This document shows, piece after piece, positions 1-7,967 of a stretch of DNA of 64,000 nt; the first letter of the stretch is position 1; each line of letters begins with the position of its first letter. A program made the position numbers and the translations under genes. A model generated the notes under the pieces. The model did not search any database and was not told where the DNA came from. It saw only the letters and a program-made list of their open reading frames with translations. The stretch is from Planctomycetota bacterium (GTDB lineage Bacteria > Planctomycetota > UBA1135 > JADKAF01). The DNA is taken from NCBI GenBank assembly GCA_016719295.1, contig JADKAF010000002.1, positions 62,001 to 126,000 of the forward strand, written 5' to 3'.

Positions 1-573
1 CTTGAGCGCGGTGCGGAAGTCCTCGCAGTCGAGGCCGATCTCGCGCTGTGAGATGACGGAGAGCTTGTCCTCGAAGAGGTACTCGATCGGATCCTCGATC
101 GTCACGACGTGACGATTCATGGATCGGTTGATCTCCTCCACCATCGCAGCGAGCGTCGTCGACTTGCCCGAGCCGGCGATACCGGTCACGAGCACGAGCC
201 CGCGGCTCAGCGTCGAGAGGGACTTCAGCTGGTCGACGGGGAGGCAGAGCCGACGAAAGTCGGGGACCTCGCTCTTCACATGGCGGAAGACGAACGCCGG
301 GTTCCCGCACTGGCGGAACGCGTTCACGCGGAAGCGCCCGACGCCATCCAAGCTCATCGCGAGGTCGAACTCGTGGGCGTGCTCCGAGCCCGGGATCGAG
401 AGGTGCTCGCGCAGCTCCGCCAGAACCTCGAGGGAGAAGCGGGCGCTCACCTTCTCGTCGGAGAGATAGCGGATGCGACGATTCACTCGCGCCGCAGGAA
501 AGGACCCGGTCTTCAGGATCATGTCGGAGCCGCCGTGCTGGACCAGCAGGGCAAGTAGGGCCTTCAGTTCCAC
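1..573 (-). CDS. pilT: type IV pilus retraction ATPase PilT, 3'-truncated at window edge
   Basis: PilT-family hexameric ATPase that powers pilus retraction at the inner membrane. The visible 191 residues run in frame off the left edge. They hold the N-terminal PAS-like region, the Walker A loop GIAGSGKSTT at residues 131-140 and the Asp-box segment VVTIEDPIEY near 157-166; the Walker B and His boxes would lie outside the window. The start is GTG at 573, because the nearby ATG at 582 is in a frame that stops after five codons. AGAGG stands about ten bases upstream. The Walker A reads GIAGSGK where PilT usually has GPTGSGK. Pilus assembly genes pilM to pilQ lie 7 kb away. A PilU-like paralogue cannot be excluded from this fragment. 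Confidence 0.9.
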   Translation of the reverse strand, partial: MELKALLALLVQHGGSDMILKTGSFPAARVNRRIRYLSDEKVSARFSLEVLAELREHLSIPGSEHAHEFDLAMSLDGVGRFRVNAFRQCGNPAFVFRHVKSEVPDFRRLCLPVDQLKSLSTLSRGLVLVTGIAGSGKSTTLAAMVEEINRSMNRHVVTIEDPIEYLFEDKLSVISQREIGLDCEDFRTALK

Positions 574-643
574 GATCGCATCCTCTTAGGCAACGCGGCA
601 CGGACACCGCATTCGAGTTATCGACCGTTGGGAGCCCTTCCAT

Positions 644-1420
644 TCAGCGCGAGCGCCAGCGCCGCAGCAGCTCCGGAAGCTCCAAGCCCAGACGAGCCGC
701 CTGCGCGGCCTGGACGGCCGCACGACGGCTCGAGAAACGCCGCAGCAGGCGGGAACGGATCGCCCTCACCCGCGCGCGCAGACGAGCTTCGGCCGGGCCG
801 GCGGGAGCCGCGCCGAGATAGGCCTCCCAGAAGAGTTTTCCCTCCGCCTCGCTCGCGATCGCGAGCAGATCGAGCTCCAGACAAGCGAGGTCGTAGGGGA
901 ATCCGCGGGGCGAGAGCCAAGGCGCCCAGCGCACCGGCCCACCGCGGTGAGCGTCGATCCAGACGAGCGCCGGTCCGTCGAAGACGAGGTTGCGGAGGAA
1001 GGCGTCGCGATGGACGAAGCCTGCGCGATGCAATGCCGCCAGGGCCGCGCCGACTTGCTGCGGCCAAGCGCGATGCGCCTCACCGCGCACGACCGCTCGC
1101 TCCAGGTCCGGGCCGCTCGAGAGCCGCGTCGCAAGGAACGCCTCCCCTCCGCGGGCGGTGATTCTGGCACCGGCGACGAGCGGCTCGGCGGCGAGGAGCC
1201 CCGCGTCTCGGAACACGGAGAGCACTCGTGCTTCGCGAAGGCTCCACGACTTCCGATGCAGCGGCAAGCCGCTCGCCCAGCGAGGCCAACGCGCGGTCCG
1301 GAGCTTGAGGTGCACGCGCCCCGCGGCGACCTCCGCGCGCGCGAGGTCGAGAGCGCTCGCGTAGGAGCCACGAAGATCCGCCGAGACGAGATCGGGAGCG
1401 ACCCAGAGGATCTCGCGCAC
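644..1420 (-). CDS. lipopolysaccharide kinase (Kdo/WaaP) family protein
   Basis: RIO/Kdo-type small-molecule kinase of 258 residues. Visible kinase elements are a candidate ATP-binding lysine K39 (VHLKL), a glutamate at 63 suited to helix C, the catalytic loop HRDAFLRN with D139 and N144, and the metal-binding D156 in WIDAHR. Families with this core phosphorylate heptose or Kdo sugars of the LPS inner core, though some act on other substrates. The gene starts 12 bp downstream of the obgE stop, so it is probably co-transcribed with obgE. No signal peptide or membrane segment is seen, consistent with a cytoplasmic enzyme. The substrate is inferred from the family only. Confidence 0.75.
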   Translation of the reverse strand: MREILWVAPDLVSADLRGSYASALDLARAEVAAGRVHLKLRTARWPRWASGLPLHRKSWSLREARVLSVFRDAGLLAAEPLVAGARITARGGEAFLATRLSSGPDLERAVVRGEAHRAWPQQVGAALAALHRAGFVHRDAFLRNLVFDGPALVWIDAHRGGPVRWAPWLSPRGFPYDLACLELDLLAIASEAEGKLFWEAYLGAAPAGPAEARLRARVRAIRSRLLRRFSSRRAAVQAAQAARLGLELPELLRRWRSR

Positions 1421-1432
1421 GAGCGAGCTCGT

Positions 1433-2467
1433 TCAGACGCTCGCGGTCCCGGACTCGGCGACCTCTCCGACGGCCTTCCAGAGCGCGCCCTTGAGCTCGC
1501 CGAGCCCGCGCCCGGTGGCGGAGGAGATGAGCAGGATCTCGCGCTTCAGCTCGGTCGCGAGCGCGCGCGCGAGCTCCTCGGCCTCCTCGCTCTCGACCTT
1601 CGTGGCGACGAGCAGGCGCGGCTTCGAGGCGAGCGTGCTCGAGAACGCCGCGAGCTCGCGCTCGATCACGCGCACCGCTTGCAGCGGCTCCATCTCCGCG
1701 CTCGCGCCGACATCGACGAGATGCGCGATGACACGGGTGCGCTCGATGTGGCGCAGGAAGCGATCGCCGAGGCCGTGCCCTTCGTGCGCGCCCTCGATCA
1801 AGCCGGGGAGATCGGCGAGGGTGAGAGACTTCCCTGCGTCGATCGCGACGACGCCGAGCGCGGGCTGCAGCGTGGTGAAGGGATAGTCGGCGATCTTGGG
1901 GCGGAGCGCGGAGAGTCGCGAGATCAGCGTGGACTTGCCGGCGTTCGGCAACCCGACGAGCCCGACGTCGGCGATCAGCTTGAGGTCGAGTCGCAGCTTG
2001 CGGCGCTCGCCCGGGAGTCCCGGCTGCGCGAAGCGCGGCGTGCGACGCGTCGCGGTCGCGAAGTACGCATTGCCGTGTCCCCCGAGCCCCCCCTTCGCGA
2101 CGATCAGCGTGAGGCCGTCCTCGTTCAGGTCCTTCAGGACGTTGCCCTGCAGCGCATCGCGCACGACGGTGCCCACGGGAACGCGGATCACGAGGTCCTC
2201 CGCCGAGCGCCCCGTGCAGTTCCTCGACGTGCCGGCCTTGCCGTCCTCCGCTTCCCATAGCGGGCGCCCGCGGAAGCCGAGAAAGGACGCGAGGCCGCGA
2301 TCCGCGACGAGCACGACGTCGCCGCCGCGCCCGCCATCTCCGCCGTCGGGGCCCCCGCGGGTGACGAACGCTTCGCGGCGGAAGGAGATGGCCCCGGCGC
2401 CGCCGTGTCCGGCGGCGACCTCGATCGAGGCCTCATCCCAGAAGAGCTGCTCCAACCGCTCGCTCAT
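1433..2467 (-). CDS. obgE: GTPase ObgE/CgtA
   Basis: Essential Obg GTPase that acts in late 50S assembly and stress signalling. The glycine-rich Obg fold occupies roughly residues 1-145 (HGGAGAISFRRE, GGPDGGDGG, KGGLGGHGN). The G domain follows: G1 GLPNAGKST at about 152-160, G3 DLPGLIEGA near 199 and G5 SSATG. G4 reads ATKVE (near 268-272) where most Obg proteins have NKxD, a notable departure in the guanine-specificity motif. I place the start at the ATG at 2467, which gives the usual N-terminus MSERLEQLFWDEASIEV, rather than an ATG 42 bp upstream. The order rplU, rpmA, obgE on one strand is the common bacterial arrangement and ties the protein to large-subunit assembly. Confidence 0.95.
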   Translation of the reverse strand: MSERLEQLFWDEASIEVAAGHGGAGAISFRREAFVTRGGPDGGDGGRGGDVVLVADRGLASFLGFRGRPLWEAEDGKAGTSRNCTGRSAEDLVIRVPVGTVVRDALQGNVLKDLNEDGLTLIVAKGGLGGHGNAYFATATRRTPRFAQPGLPGERRKLRLDLKLIADVGLVGLPNAGKSTLISRLSALRPKIADYPFTTLQPALGVVAIDAGKSLTLADLPGLIEGAHEGHGLGDRFLRHIERTRVIAHLVDVGASAEMEPLQAVRVIERELAAFSSTLASKPRLLVATKVESEEAEELARALATELKREILLISSATGRGLGELKGALWKAVGEVAESGTASV

Positions 2468-2641
2468 GACTGTCGCCGTATCCTGTTCCAAGAACGCAGC
2501 GGAGCGCACTCTAGGTGCGCTCCGCTAGATAGATCTCCGCGCGATGAGCTGAGTGTCGCCGGAAGCGATCGCGCTCCCGATCCTTGCGCTCGACCTGCGC
2601 TCTCGCGCGCCAAGACGCGCGCCGACGAAGGTCGGTGCAGC

Positions 2642-2899
2642 TCAGTTCGCGCCGACCGGCGTCACCTGCACCACGCGCTTGCGGCCGCTGCGGAACTCCA
2701 CGGTTCCGTCGACGAGCGCAAAGATCGTGTAGTCGGAGCCCATGCCGACTCCGCGCCCCGGATGGAACTTCGTCCCGCACTGGCGGACGATGATGTTCCC
2801 CGCGCGCACGGCCTGACCGCCGTAGACCTTGATCCCGCGGTGCTGCGGATTGGAATCGCGCCCGTTGCGCGTCGAGCCTTGACCTTTCTTGTGTGCCAC
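2642..2899 (-). CDS. rpmA: 50S ribosomal protein L27
   Basis: L27 of 85 residues, whose flexible N-terminus reaches the peptidyl-transferase centre. The start MAHKKGQGSTRNGRDS and the core KVYGGQAVRAGNIIVRQ are diagnostic. No cleavable N-terminal extension of the Firmicute type is present. It lies between rplU and obgE, the usual arrangement, but 283 bp separate it from rplU, much more than normal; part of that gap is a 16-bp tandem repeat. Confidence 0.98.
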   Translation of the reverse strand: MAHKKGQGSTRNGRDSNPQHRGIKVYGGQAVRAGNIIVRQCGTKFHPGRGVGMGSDYTIFALVDGTVEFRSGRKRVVQVTPVGAN

Positions 2900-3124
2900 G
2901 GATCTCTACCTCGGAACAGGGCGTCTCGCCCGGGTACCCCAGGAGGGGATGATTTGCGCGTTGCCTCGCCTTCAGCGCCACTCACCCCCCGCTGCAAGCG
3001 GATCGAGAGAGGACGCCGAGGGGAAGCCTAGGAGGGACCGAGCCCACGCGACCTCAGCTCGTCATCGCGGAGGTCTCCGCGATGCGCGCCGAGGCGCAGC
3101 TTGGCCCCGGTTCGATTCTTAGCC

Positions 3125-3188
3125 CTGAAGCATCTCAGCCCTGAAACATCTCAGTCCTAAGACGTCTCAGTCCTGAAGCATCTCAGCC
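3125..3188 (-). repeat. four 16-bp tandem repeats anchored on the rplU stop codon
   Basis: Imperfect 16-bp units start at 3125, 3141, 3157 and 3173 (plus-strand unit CTGAAGCATCTCAGCC). The unit nearest the gene contains the rplU stop codon (3183-3185), so the array looks like outward duplication of the gene's own end. No strong hairpin is evident in this unit, unlike the longer arrays elsewhere in the window. Confidence 0.85.
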
Positions 3189-3503
3189 CTGGATCGAGTC
3201 GATGCGCACGCGCGTCAGCGACTGTCGATGGCCGTTCTTCCGACGGTAGCCCTTGCGCCGGCGGAACTTGCCCACGATCAGCTTCGGGCCGAGCTCGTGG
3301 TCGACGACGGTGGCGCGCACGGTCGCGCCCGTCACGTAAGGCGCGCCGACGGCGGAGTTACCCGCATCGCCGTGCCCGACGAAGAGCACGCGCTCGAAGG
3401 TGAGGACGGCCCCGGCCTCGGCGGACTCGTTGCGATCGAGCAGGAGGGTGTCACCTTCCTGCACGCGGTACTGCTTGTTGCGATCTTCGAAGACAGCGAA
3501 CAC
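3183..3503 (-). CDS. rplU: 50S ribosomal protein L21
   Basis: L21 of 106 residues, which binds 23S rRNA domain II with L20. FAVFEDRNKQYRVQEGD at the start and KFRRRKGYRRKNGHRQ near the C-terminus identify it. The start is the GTG at 3503, preceded by GGGGAGGA at good spacing; an upstream ATG at 3575 would add 24 residues unlike any L21. It is the first of the rplU-rpmA-obgE genes and follows rng on the same strand. Confidence 0.97.
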   Translation of the reverse strand: MFAVFEDRNKQYRVQEGDTLLLDRNESAEAGAVLTFERVLFVGHGDAGNSAVGAPYVTGATVRATVVDHELGPKLIVGKFRRRKGYRRKNGHRQSLTRVRIDSIQG

Positions 3504-3677
3504 GTTCGTTCCTCCCCGCTGCGGGGGGTGCGGAGACCGGGCCGAGGGGCCGGCCGACGAAAAAAGGCCCGGCATGCTAGCGACCGGGACAGAGAAACGG
3601 AAGCGCGAACTTCCCTCGACCGAGACAGCGTTTCGTGTCCCGGCCGAGGGGGGCCCAGGAATGGCCGCGCCCCGACG

Positions 3678-3693
3678 ACGGAGCGAGCTCCGT
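3678..3693 (-). terminator. hairpin immediately after the rng stop codon
   Basis: Inverted repeat with arms ACGGAG and CTCCGT that begins at the base after the rng TGA (3694-3696). No U-tract follows, so it may protect the 3' end or slow transcription rather than act as a classical terminator. The CGGAGC/GCTCCG core recurs in the dnaE array and in the rplA-rplJ and rpsQ-rplN spacers. Confidence 0.5.
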
Positions 3694-6600
3694 TCAGATC
3701 GACGGCCGGACCTCCCGGCCGTCCTCGGTGAGGAAGCGGAAGTGGACCTGCCCCACGGGGAGGCGATAGTCGCTGACCGTGCGGATCCGCTTCGTGTAGC
3801 GCTCCTCGAGCTGGAAGATCTCGCGCCGCTTCTGGTTGGCGAGGAACTCCTCCACCTCGGGACGAACCTTCACCTCGAGGTGCTGGAAGCCCTTGCGCCC
3901 GAGCACCGCTTGGATGTCGCGGATGATCCCGAGACTCTGGGCTTCCGGGGTCTTGATGTGGCCCATGCCCTGGCAGTGCGGGCAGACTTCGAAGAAGGTC
4001 TTCTTCAGGCCGGGACCTTGGCGCTGGCGAGTCATCTCCAGCAAGCCGAACTGCGAGATGCGGCTCAGCTTCGTCCGCGCGCGATCGTTGGCGATCGCCG
4101 CGCGGAACGCGCGCTCGACTTGGCGACGGTGGCTCCCGTCCATCATGTCGATGAAGTCGATCACCACGATGCCGCCGAGGTCGCGCAGACGCATCTGCCG
4201 CGTGATCTCGGGGATCGCCGCGAGATTCGTGCGCAGAGCGGTCTGCTCGAGGTCGCCGGATTCCTTCGACTTGCCGGAGTTCACGTCGATCGCCACCAGC
4301 GCCTCGGCCTGGTCGATCACGATGGAGCCGCCCGTCGGCAGCTCGACCTTGCGGGCGAAGAGCTGCTCGAGCTGGGACTCCACGCCGTACGCGTGGAAGA
4401 TCGGCGTGGGGCCCTTGTAGAGCTTCACGCGATCGACATAGCCCGGCGAGGCGATGTTCATGAACGCGCAGATGCGCTCGAAGGCCTGATCGTCATCGAC
4501 GGCGATCTCCTTCACGTCGGGCGTGAAGATGTCGCGGATCGTGCGCAGCGCGACATCGCTCTCCTCGTAGAGCTCCTTCGGCGCGCGTCCCGTGGCGAGC
4601 TTCTGGGAGAAGTCCTTCCAGAGCTGCATCAGGTACTCGAGATCGGCGCGGATCTCGTCTTTCGTGCGCTTTGAGCCGGCCGTGCGCACGATGACGCCCA
4701 TGCCGGGCGGCGTCTCGATGTCCTTCAGGATGCGGCGGAGGCGCCGGCGCTCGCGTTCGTCCTCGATCTTGCGTGAGACGCCGCAGCGCGTGAGCGACGG
4801 CATGAGGACGAGGTAGCGACCGGGAATGGAGACGAAGGTCGTGAGCGTCGGTCCCTTATCCCCGATGCCGTCCTTCGTGATCTGTACGAGGACTTCCTGC
4901 CCCTTCTTCAGGAACTCGGTGATGTTGAGGCGCGATCGCGCTTCCACGCGGCCGCGATCCTCGGGATCGAACTCCTGCGCCCACTCCGGATCGAGGAGCT
5001 TCTTCAGAGTGAAGCCCTCGCGGCCGTAGATCGGCATCACGTCCGAGACGTGGAGGAAGCCGTTGCGCCCGACGCCGAAGTCGACGAACGCGGCGCCGAT
5101 CGACGGCTCCAGGTTCACGACGCGGCCCTTGTAGATGTTGCCGAGATAGCTGCTCTGCGACCGCACGTTCACCTGGATGTCGTCCAGGATCCCGTCCGCC
5201 ACGAGCGCCACGCGCGACTCCTCTTCGTTCACGCAGTTGATGACGAGGCGCTGCAGCCCGGCAGCGCGACGCGGCGTCGGCTCGACGTCCTCGTCGTCCT
5301 CGTCGCGCAGATCGCGATCGCGATCCCGATCGCGGTCGCGGTCGCGGTCGCGCCGCTGGCGCCGACCGGAGCGCTCGCCCCGCCGTCGATCGCGTTCGCG
5401 ATCGCGCTGGCGAGGAGCACCCTCCGCGGGCGCGCTCGCTTCGTCCCCCTGCGCCGGCGCGGCTTGCGCGTCGCCTGCAGCGGGAGCGCCGGGAGCGGCT
5501 TCGCGCGCGGCATCGCCGCGCTCGTCCGCGGGATAACGGCCATCCGACGAACGACGGCGGCGGCGGCGGCGGCGGCGGCGCTGGGAAGCGCTCTCGCTCT
5601 CGTCGCTGCGCGCTTCGCCTTCGCCTGCGGTGCCGTCCGCTCCGCCTTCGGGCCCTTCGAAGTCCTGCTCGTCGAAGCCTTCCTCGCCGTAGGTCGCGCG
5701 GCCCTCGAGCGCACGTGCCGGCCCACCATCGCTCGCGTCTTCGAACTCCGACGCGTCCATCGCGGCCGGATCGTCGTAGCCACCTGCGGCGTCCTCGCGC
5801 TCTTCCTCATCGCCCACGGGCGAGCTCGGCGCGTCACTCGCGGCGAACGGACCGCCTTCGCGCCCGCCTCGCCGGCGTCGACCGCCGCGCCGGCGCCGCC
5901 GGCGCCGGCCACCCTCGCCTGCGTCGCGCGCCGGATCGGAGCCCTGCTCTTCGGGTGCGCGCTCGCCTTCCGGCGCCAAGAGCTCCTCTTCGCCTTCGAA
6001 CTCGGACGCGATGGCCTCCGATGGGAACGGCTCTTCCGGGGACCATTCGTCGAACGGAGCGGTCCCCCCGTCCGCATCAGCCGGCGCCTCTAGCCGCGGC
6101 TCGGCATCGTCGGAAGTTCGTCCCGTCGCGTCGAAGCCCCAGACCAGCGCGGAATCGCGCGGCGCGCTCCCGGCGGCACCCCCGTCGCGAGGCTCTTCGC
6201 CCGCGCGCGGCCCGCTCTCCTCGCGTCCGCGCGGACGCCCGCGGCCGCCGCGACGCCCGCGACGCGAGCGGGGCGCGCGATCGTCGCGCGACTCGGCCGC
6301 GCCGCCCATCGGCTCGCCCTCTCCGCTCGCTTCGCTCTCGGCGATCGGCGCGACACCTTCGGTCTCGCCTTCGCGTAGTTCTTCGCCATCGCCCTCGAGG
6401 CGCGAGAACCCCGGCTCGAGGTCGAGGCGCGCCTCCGCGAACTGCGGATCCTCGCGCACGACCTCGGGCCGATCCTCGACGCGCTCACGACGTGCCGCGC
6501 CGCCGCGGCGCCCGCGCCGCGGGCGAGCCCCGCCGGGGCGCTCAGCGCCTTCGGACTCACCGCCGCGTGCGAAACGCGCTTCTTCGTCGCGAGCCTCGGG

Positions 6601-6858
6601 CTCGCGGCGGGGCTCCACCGCTTGCCGAGCCTCGAGTTGCCGGGCCTCAGGTTGTCGAGCCTCGGGTTGTCGAACCTCGGGTTGTCGAACCTCGGGCTCA
6701 CGGCGCGGCTCGAACGCCGGCCTGGCTTCTGGCTCGCGGCGCGGCTCCGCCGGCATCAGGACTCCGGCGCCGAAATCATCCAGCCCGCTATCGGAGCTGG
6801 GCCGCGGGCTCGAGCCGCGGATGTCCCTCGCCGGATCCTGCTTCGGTTCCATGCTCAT
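3694..6858 (-). CDS. rng: ribonuclease E/G family endoribonuclease with long N-terminal disordered region
   Basis: RNase E/G (Rne/Rng) endoribonuclease for mRNA decay and rRNA/tRNA processing, 1054 residues. The catalytic core begins near residue 534: S1 domain (YLGNIYKGRV, FLHVSDV), catalytic aspartates in AIDVNSGK (D858) and VVIDFIDM (D901), and the zinc-link CPHC at 959-962. Residues 1-530 are low complexity: RQPEA-type 5-residue repeats at about 56-80, acidic stretches, many Arg/Gly-rich patches and an RDRDRD run just before the core. In E. coli RNase E the scaffold region is C-terminal; here the core ends the protein. The ATG at 6858 has GGGAGG upstream. The start overlaps the DUF2344 gene by 71 bp, suggesting coupled translation. 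Confidence 0.93.
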   Translation of the reverse strand: MSMEPKQDPARDIRGSSPRPSSDSGLDDFGAGVLMPAEPRREPEARPAFEPRREPEVRQPEVRQPEARQPEARQLEARQAVEPRREPEARDEEARFARGGESEGAERPGGARPRRGRRGGAARRERVEDRPEVVREDPQFAEARLDLEPGFSRLEGDGEELREGETEGVAPIAESEASGEGEPMGGAAESRDDRAPRSRRGRRGGRGRPRGREESGPRAGEEPRDGGAAGSAPRDSALVWGFDATGRTSDDAEPRLEAPADADGGTAPFDEWSPEEPFPSEAIASEFEGEEELLAPEGERAPEEQGSDPARDAGEGGRRRRRRRGGRRRRGGREGGPFAASDAPSSPVGDEEEREDAAGGYDDPAAMDASEFEDASDGGPARALEGRATYGEEGFDEQDFEGPEGGADGTAGEGEARSDESESASQRRRRRRRRRRSSDGRYPADERGDAAREAAPGAPAAGDAQAAPAQGDEASAPAEGAPRQRDRERDRRRGERSGRRQRRDRDRDRDRDRDRDLRDEDDEDVEPTPRRAAGLQRLVINCVNEEESRVALVADGILDDIQVNVRSQSSYLGNIYKGRVVNLEPSIGAAFVDFGVGRNGFLHVSDVMPIYGREGFTLKKLLDPEWAQEFDPEDRGRVEARSRLNITEFLKKGQEVLVQITKDGIGDKGPTLTTFVSIPGRYLVLMPSLTRCGVSRKIEDERERRRLRRILKDIETPPGMGVIVRTAGSKRTKDEIRADLEYLMQLWKDFSQKLATGRAPKELYEESDVALRTIRDIFTPDVKEIAVDDDQAFERICAFMNIASPGYVDRVKLYKGPTPIFHAYGVESQLEQLFARKVELPTGGSIVIDQAEALVAIDVNSGKSKESGDLEQTALRTNLAAIPEITRQMRLRDLGGIVVIDFIDMMDGSHRRQVERAFRAAIANDRARTKLSRISQFGLLEMTRQRQGPGLKKTFFEVCPHCQGMGHIKTPEAQSLGIIRDIQAVLGRKGFQHLEVKVRPEVEEFLANQKRREIFQLEERYTKRIRTVSDYRLPVGQVHFRFLTEDGREVRPSI

Positions 6859-7576
6859 TCGCTTCCTCCCTTGCTTCAGGGCGGAACGCGAGCTTCAGGA
6901 TCCGCAGAGGCTGTACCTTCGGGCCGGGCTCGATCAGCTCGGTGAGGAGCTCGTCGAGACGCAGGTGCCCGCCGTCGATGCGCATGAGCAGCTCCAAGCG
7001 CAGGACGCAGAGGTCCTGCGCGGTCGCGCTCAACGACACGGCGCTCGCGACTTCTCGCGAGCGATCCGAGAGCACCTGCGGAGGAAGACCTCCAGCCAGG
7101 AGCTCGCGCCCTTCTTCTCCGGAGACGAGACGGCAAGAGCGGATCTCCTCGCGCATTTCGGCGGCGAGGAGTCCGAGCCGGCGCTCCAGCTCGGCGGGCG
7201 ACGGTGGCCAGTCGCGGTGACGGTACACCGCGAAAGACACCGTGGCCGCGCGAGGGCGATCGGACTTGGTCACGTGACGATCGACGCCGCGCACGGAGAG
7301 GCCGCGCGGAAGCACGGCCGAGATCCGGCGGCACAGCTCTTCGGAGGAGTGGTCCTCGGCAAGCTGGAGCTCGACGTACTCGGCGTGGGATTCCCAGCCG
7401 GTAGGCAGCGCTCCGGAGAACGAAAGGCGCAGACGAGGGTTGAACCCGTCGGTGAAGACGAGGTCCAGTCCCGTGCGCCGCAGCGCTCGCTCCCACGTCC
7501 GGACGAGGTCCAGGTGAGAGAGGAAGCGCAAGTCGCCCGTCTTGCTGTAGCGGACCCTGACTCGCTCGCGTTCCAT
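6788..7576 (-). CDS. DUF2344 (TIGR03936-type) domain protein
   Basis: 262-residue protein matching the domain that accompanies, or is fused to, TIGR03960 radical SAM proteins, often beside rng. The hallmarks are RVRYSKTGDLRFLSHLDLVR at the N-terminus and the FNPRLRLSFSGALPTGWES segment. Here it stands alone: no radical SAM CxxxCxxC motif is present in it or in the adjacent genes. The ATG at 7576 has GGAG nine bases upstream; sequence further upstream in this frame has no family resemblance. Its 3' end overlaps the start of the RNase E/G gene, so the two are probably made together. The biochemical role of the isolated domain is unknown to me. Confidence 0.8.
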   Translation of the reverse strand: MERERVRVRYSKTGDLRFLSHLDLVRTWERALRRTGLDLVFTDGFNPRLRLSFSGALPTGWESHAEYVELQLAEDHSSEELCRRISAVLPRGLSVRGVDRHVTKSDRPRAATVSFAVYRHRDWPPSPAELERRLGLLAAEMREEIRSCRLVSGEEGRELLAGGLPPQVLSDRSREVASAVSLSATAQDLCVLRLELLMRIDGGHLRLDELLTELIEPGPKVQPLRILKLAFRPEAREEANEHGTEAGSGEGHPRLEPAAQLR

Positions 7577-7879
7577 GTCGAGAGGCTCCACGGCCTCTCT
7601 CGGATGTTCGTTGCGGGGAAGGACCGAGCGGTCCTCCCGGAGCGCGACCAACGGGCCCATCCGCTGTCGCCGCACTCGCTGGGCCCATCGTTTGCACGCG
7701 AGCCGAGAGCGGCTGCGAGCTCCGCGGGGACGACGCCGACGGCGATGCGATCCCTTGGGGCTCCTCCTCGTCCGCGCGATAGGAAACACCACCGCTGGTA
7801 CAGCGGTGCTCCGGCAGAGAGGGGCGCGCCGGAGCCTGGGCCCCGGATGAGCTTGGGGCGGGATGCTACGGGCGCCCCG
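7577..7879 (-). promoter_or_regulatory. structured leader of the DUF2344-rng operon
   Basis: No gene is seen here. On the minus strand the region contains several hairpins: CACCGCTG/CAGCGGTG with a 3-nt loop (about 7791-7809), GGGAGGACCG paired with CGGTCCTTCCC (about 7617-7640), and GAGAGGC/GCCTCTC, whose CGTGGA loop carries part of the ribosome-binding site of the next gene (about 7578-7597). I found no confident -35/-10 pair. Such a leader could let RNase E/G or a ribosome control the operon, by analogy with the E. coli rne leader; this is inference. Confidence 0.4.
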
Positions 7880-7929
7880 GACAAAACACAAGCGCGCGAG
7901 CTCGGCCCTTGCGGGCCGAGCTCGCGCGC
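7880..7929 (-). terminator. Rho-independent terminator after the secretin gene
   Basis: Perfect 17-bp stem (arms 7892-7908 and 7913-7929, starting GCGCGCGAGC) with a 4-nt loop, followed on the minus strand by TTGTGTTTTGT. It lies 38 bp downstream of the pilQ-like stop codon and ends the pilus operon. Confidence 0.85.
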
Positions 7930-7967
7930 GGCTCAGGCTGCGCCCCCCCGCGGGGACGCGCCGTGGA

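Noticed and set aside
3540..3580. Rho-independent terminator at an AAAAAA/TTTTTT run between rng and rplU
   Set aside because: On the transcribed strand the T-run precedes, rather than follows, the second stem arm, and the loop would be very large.
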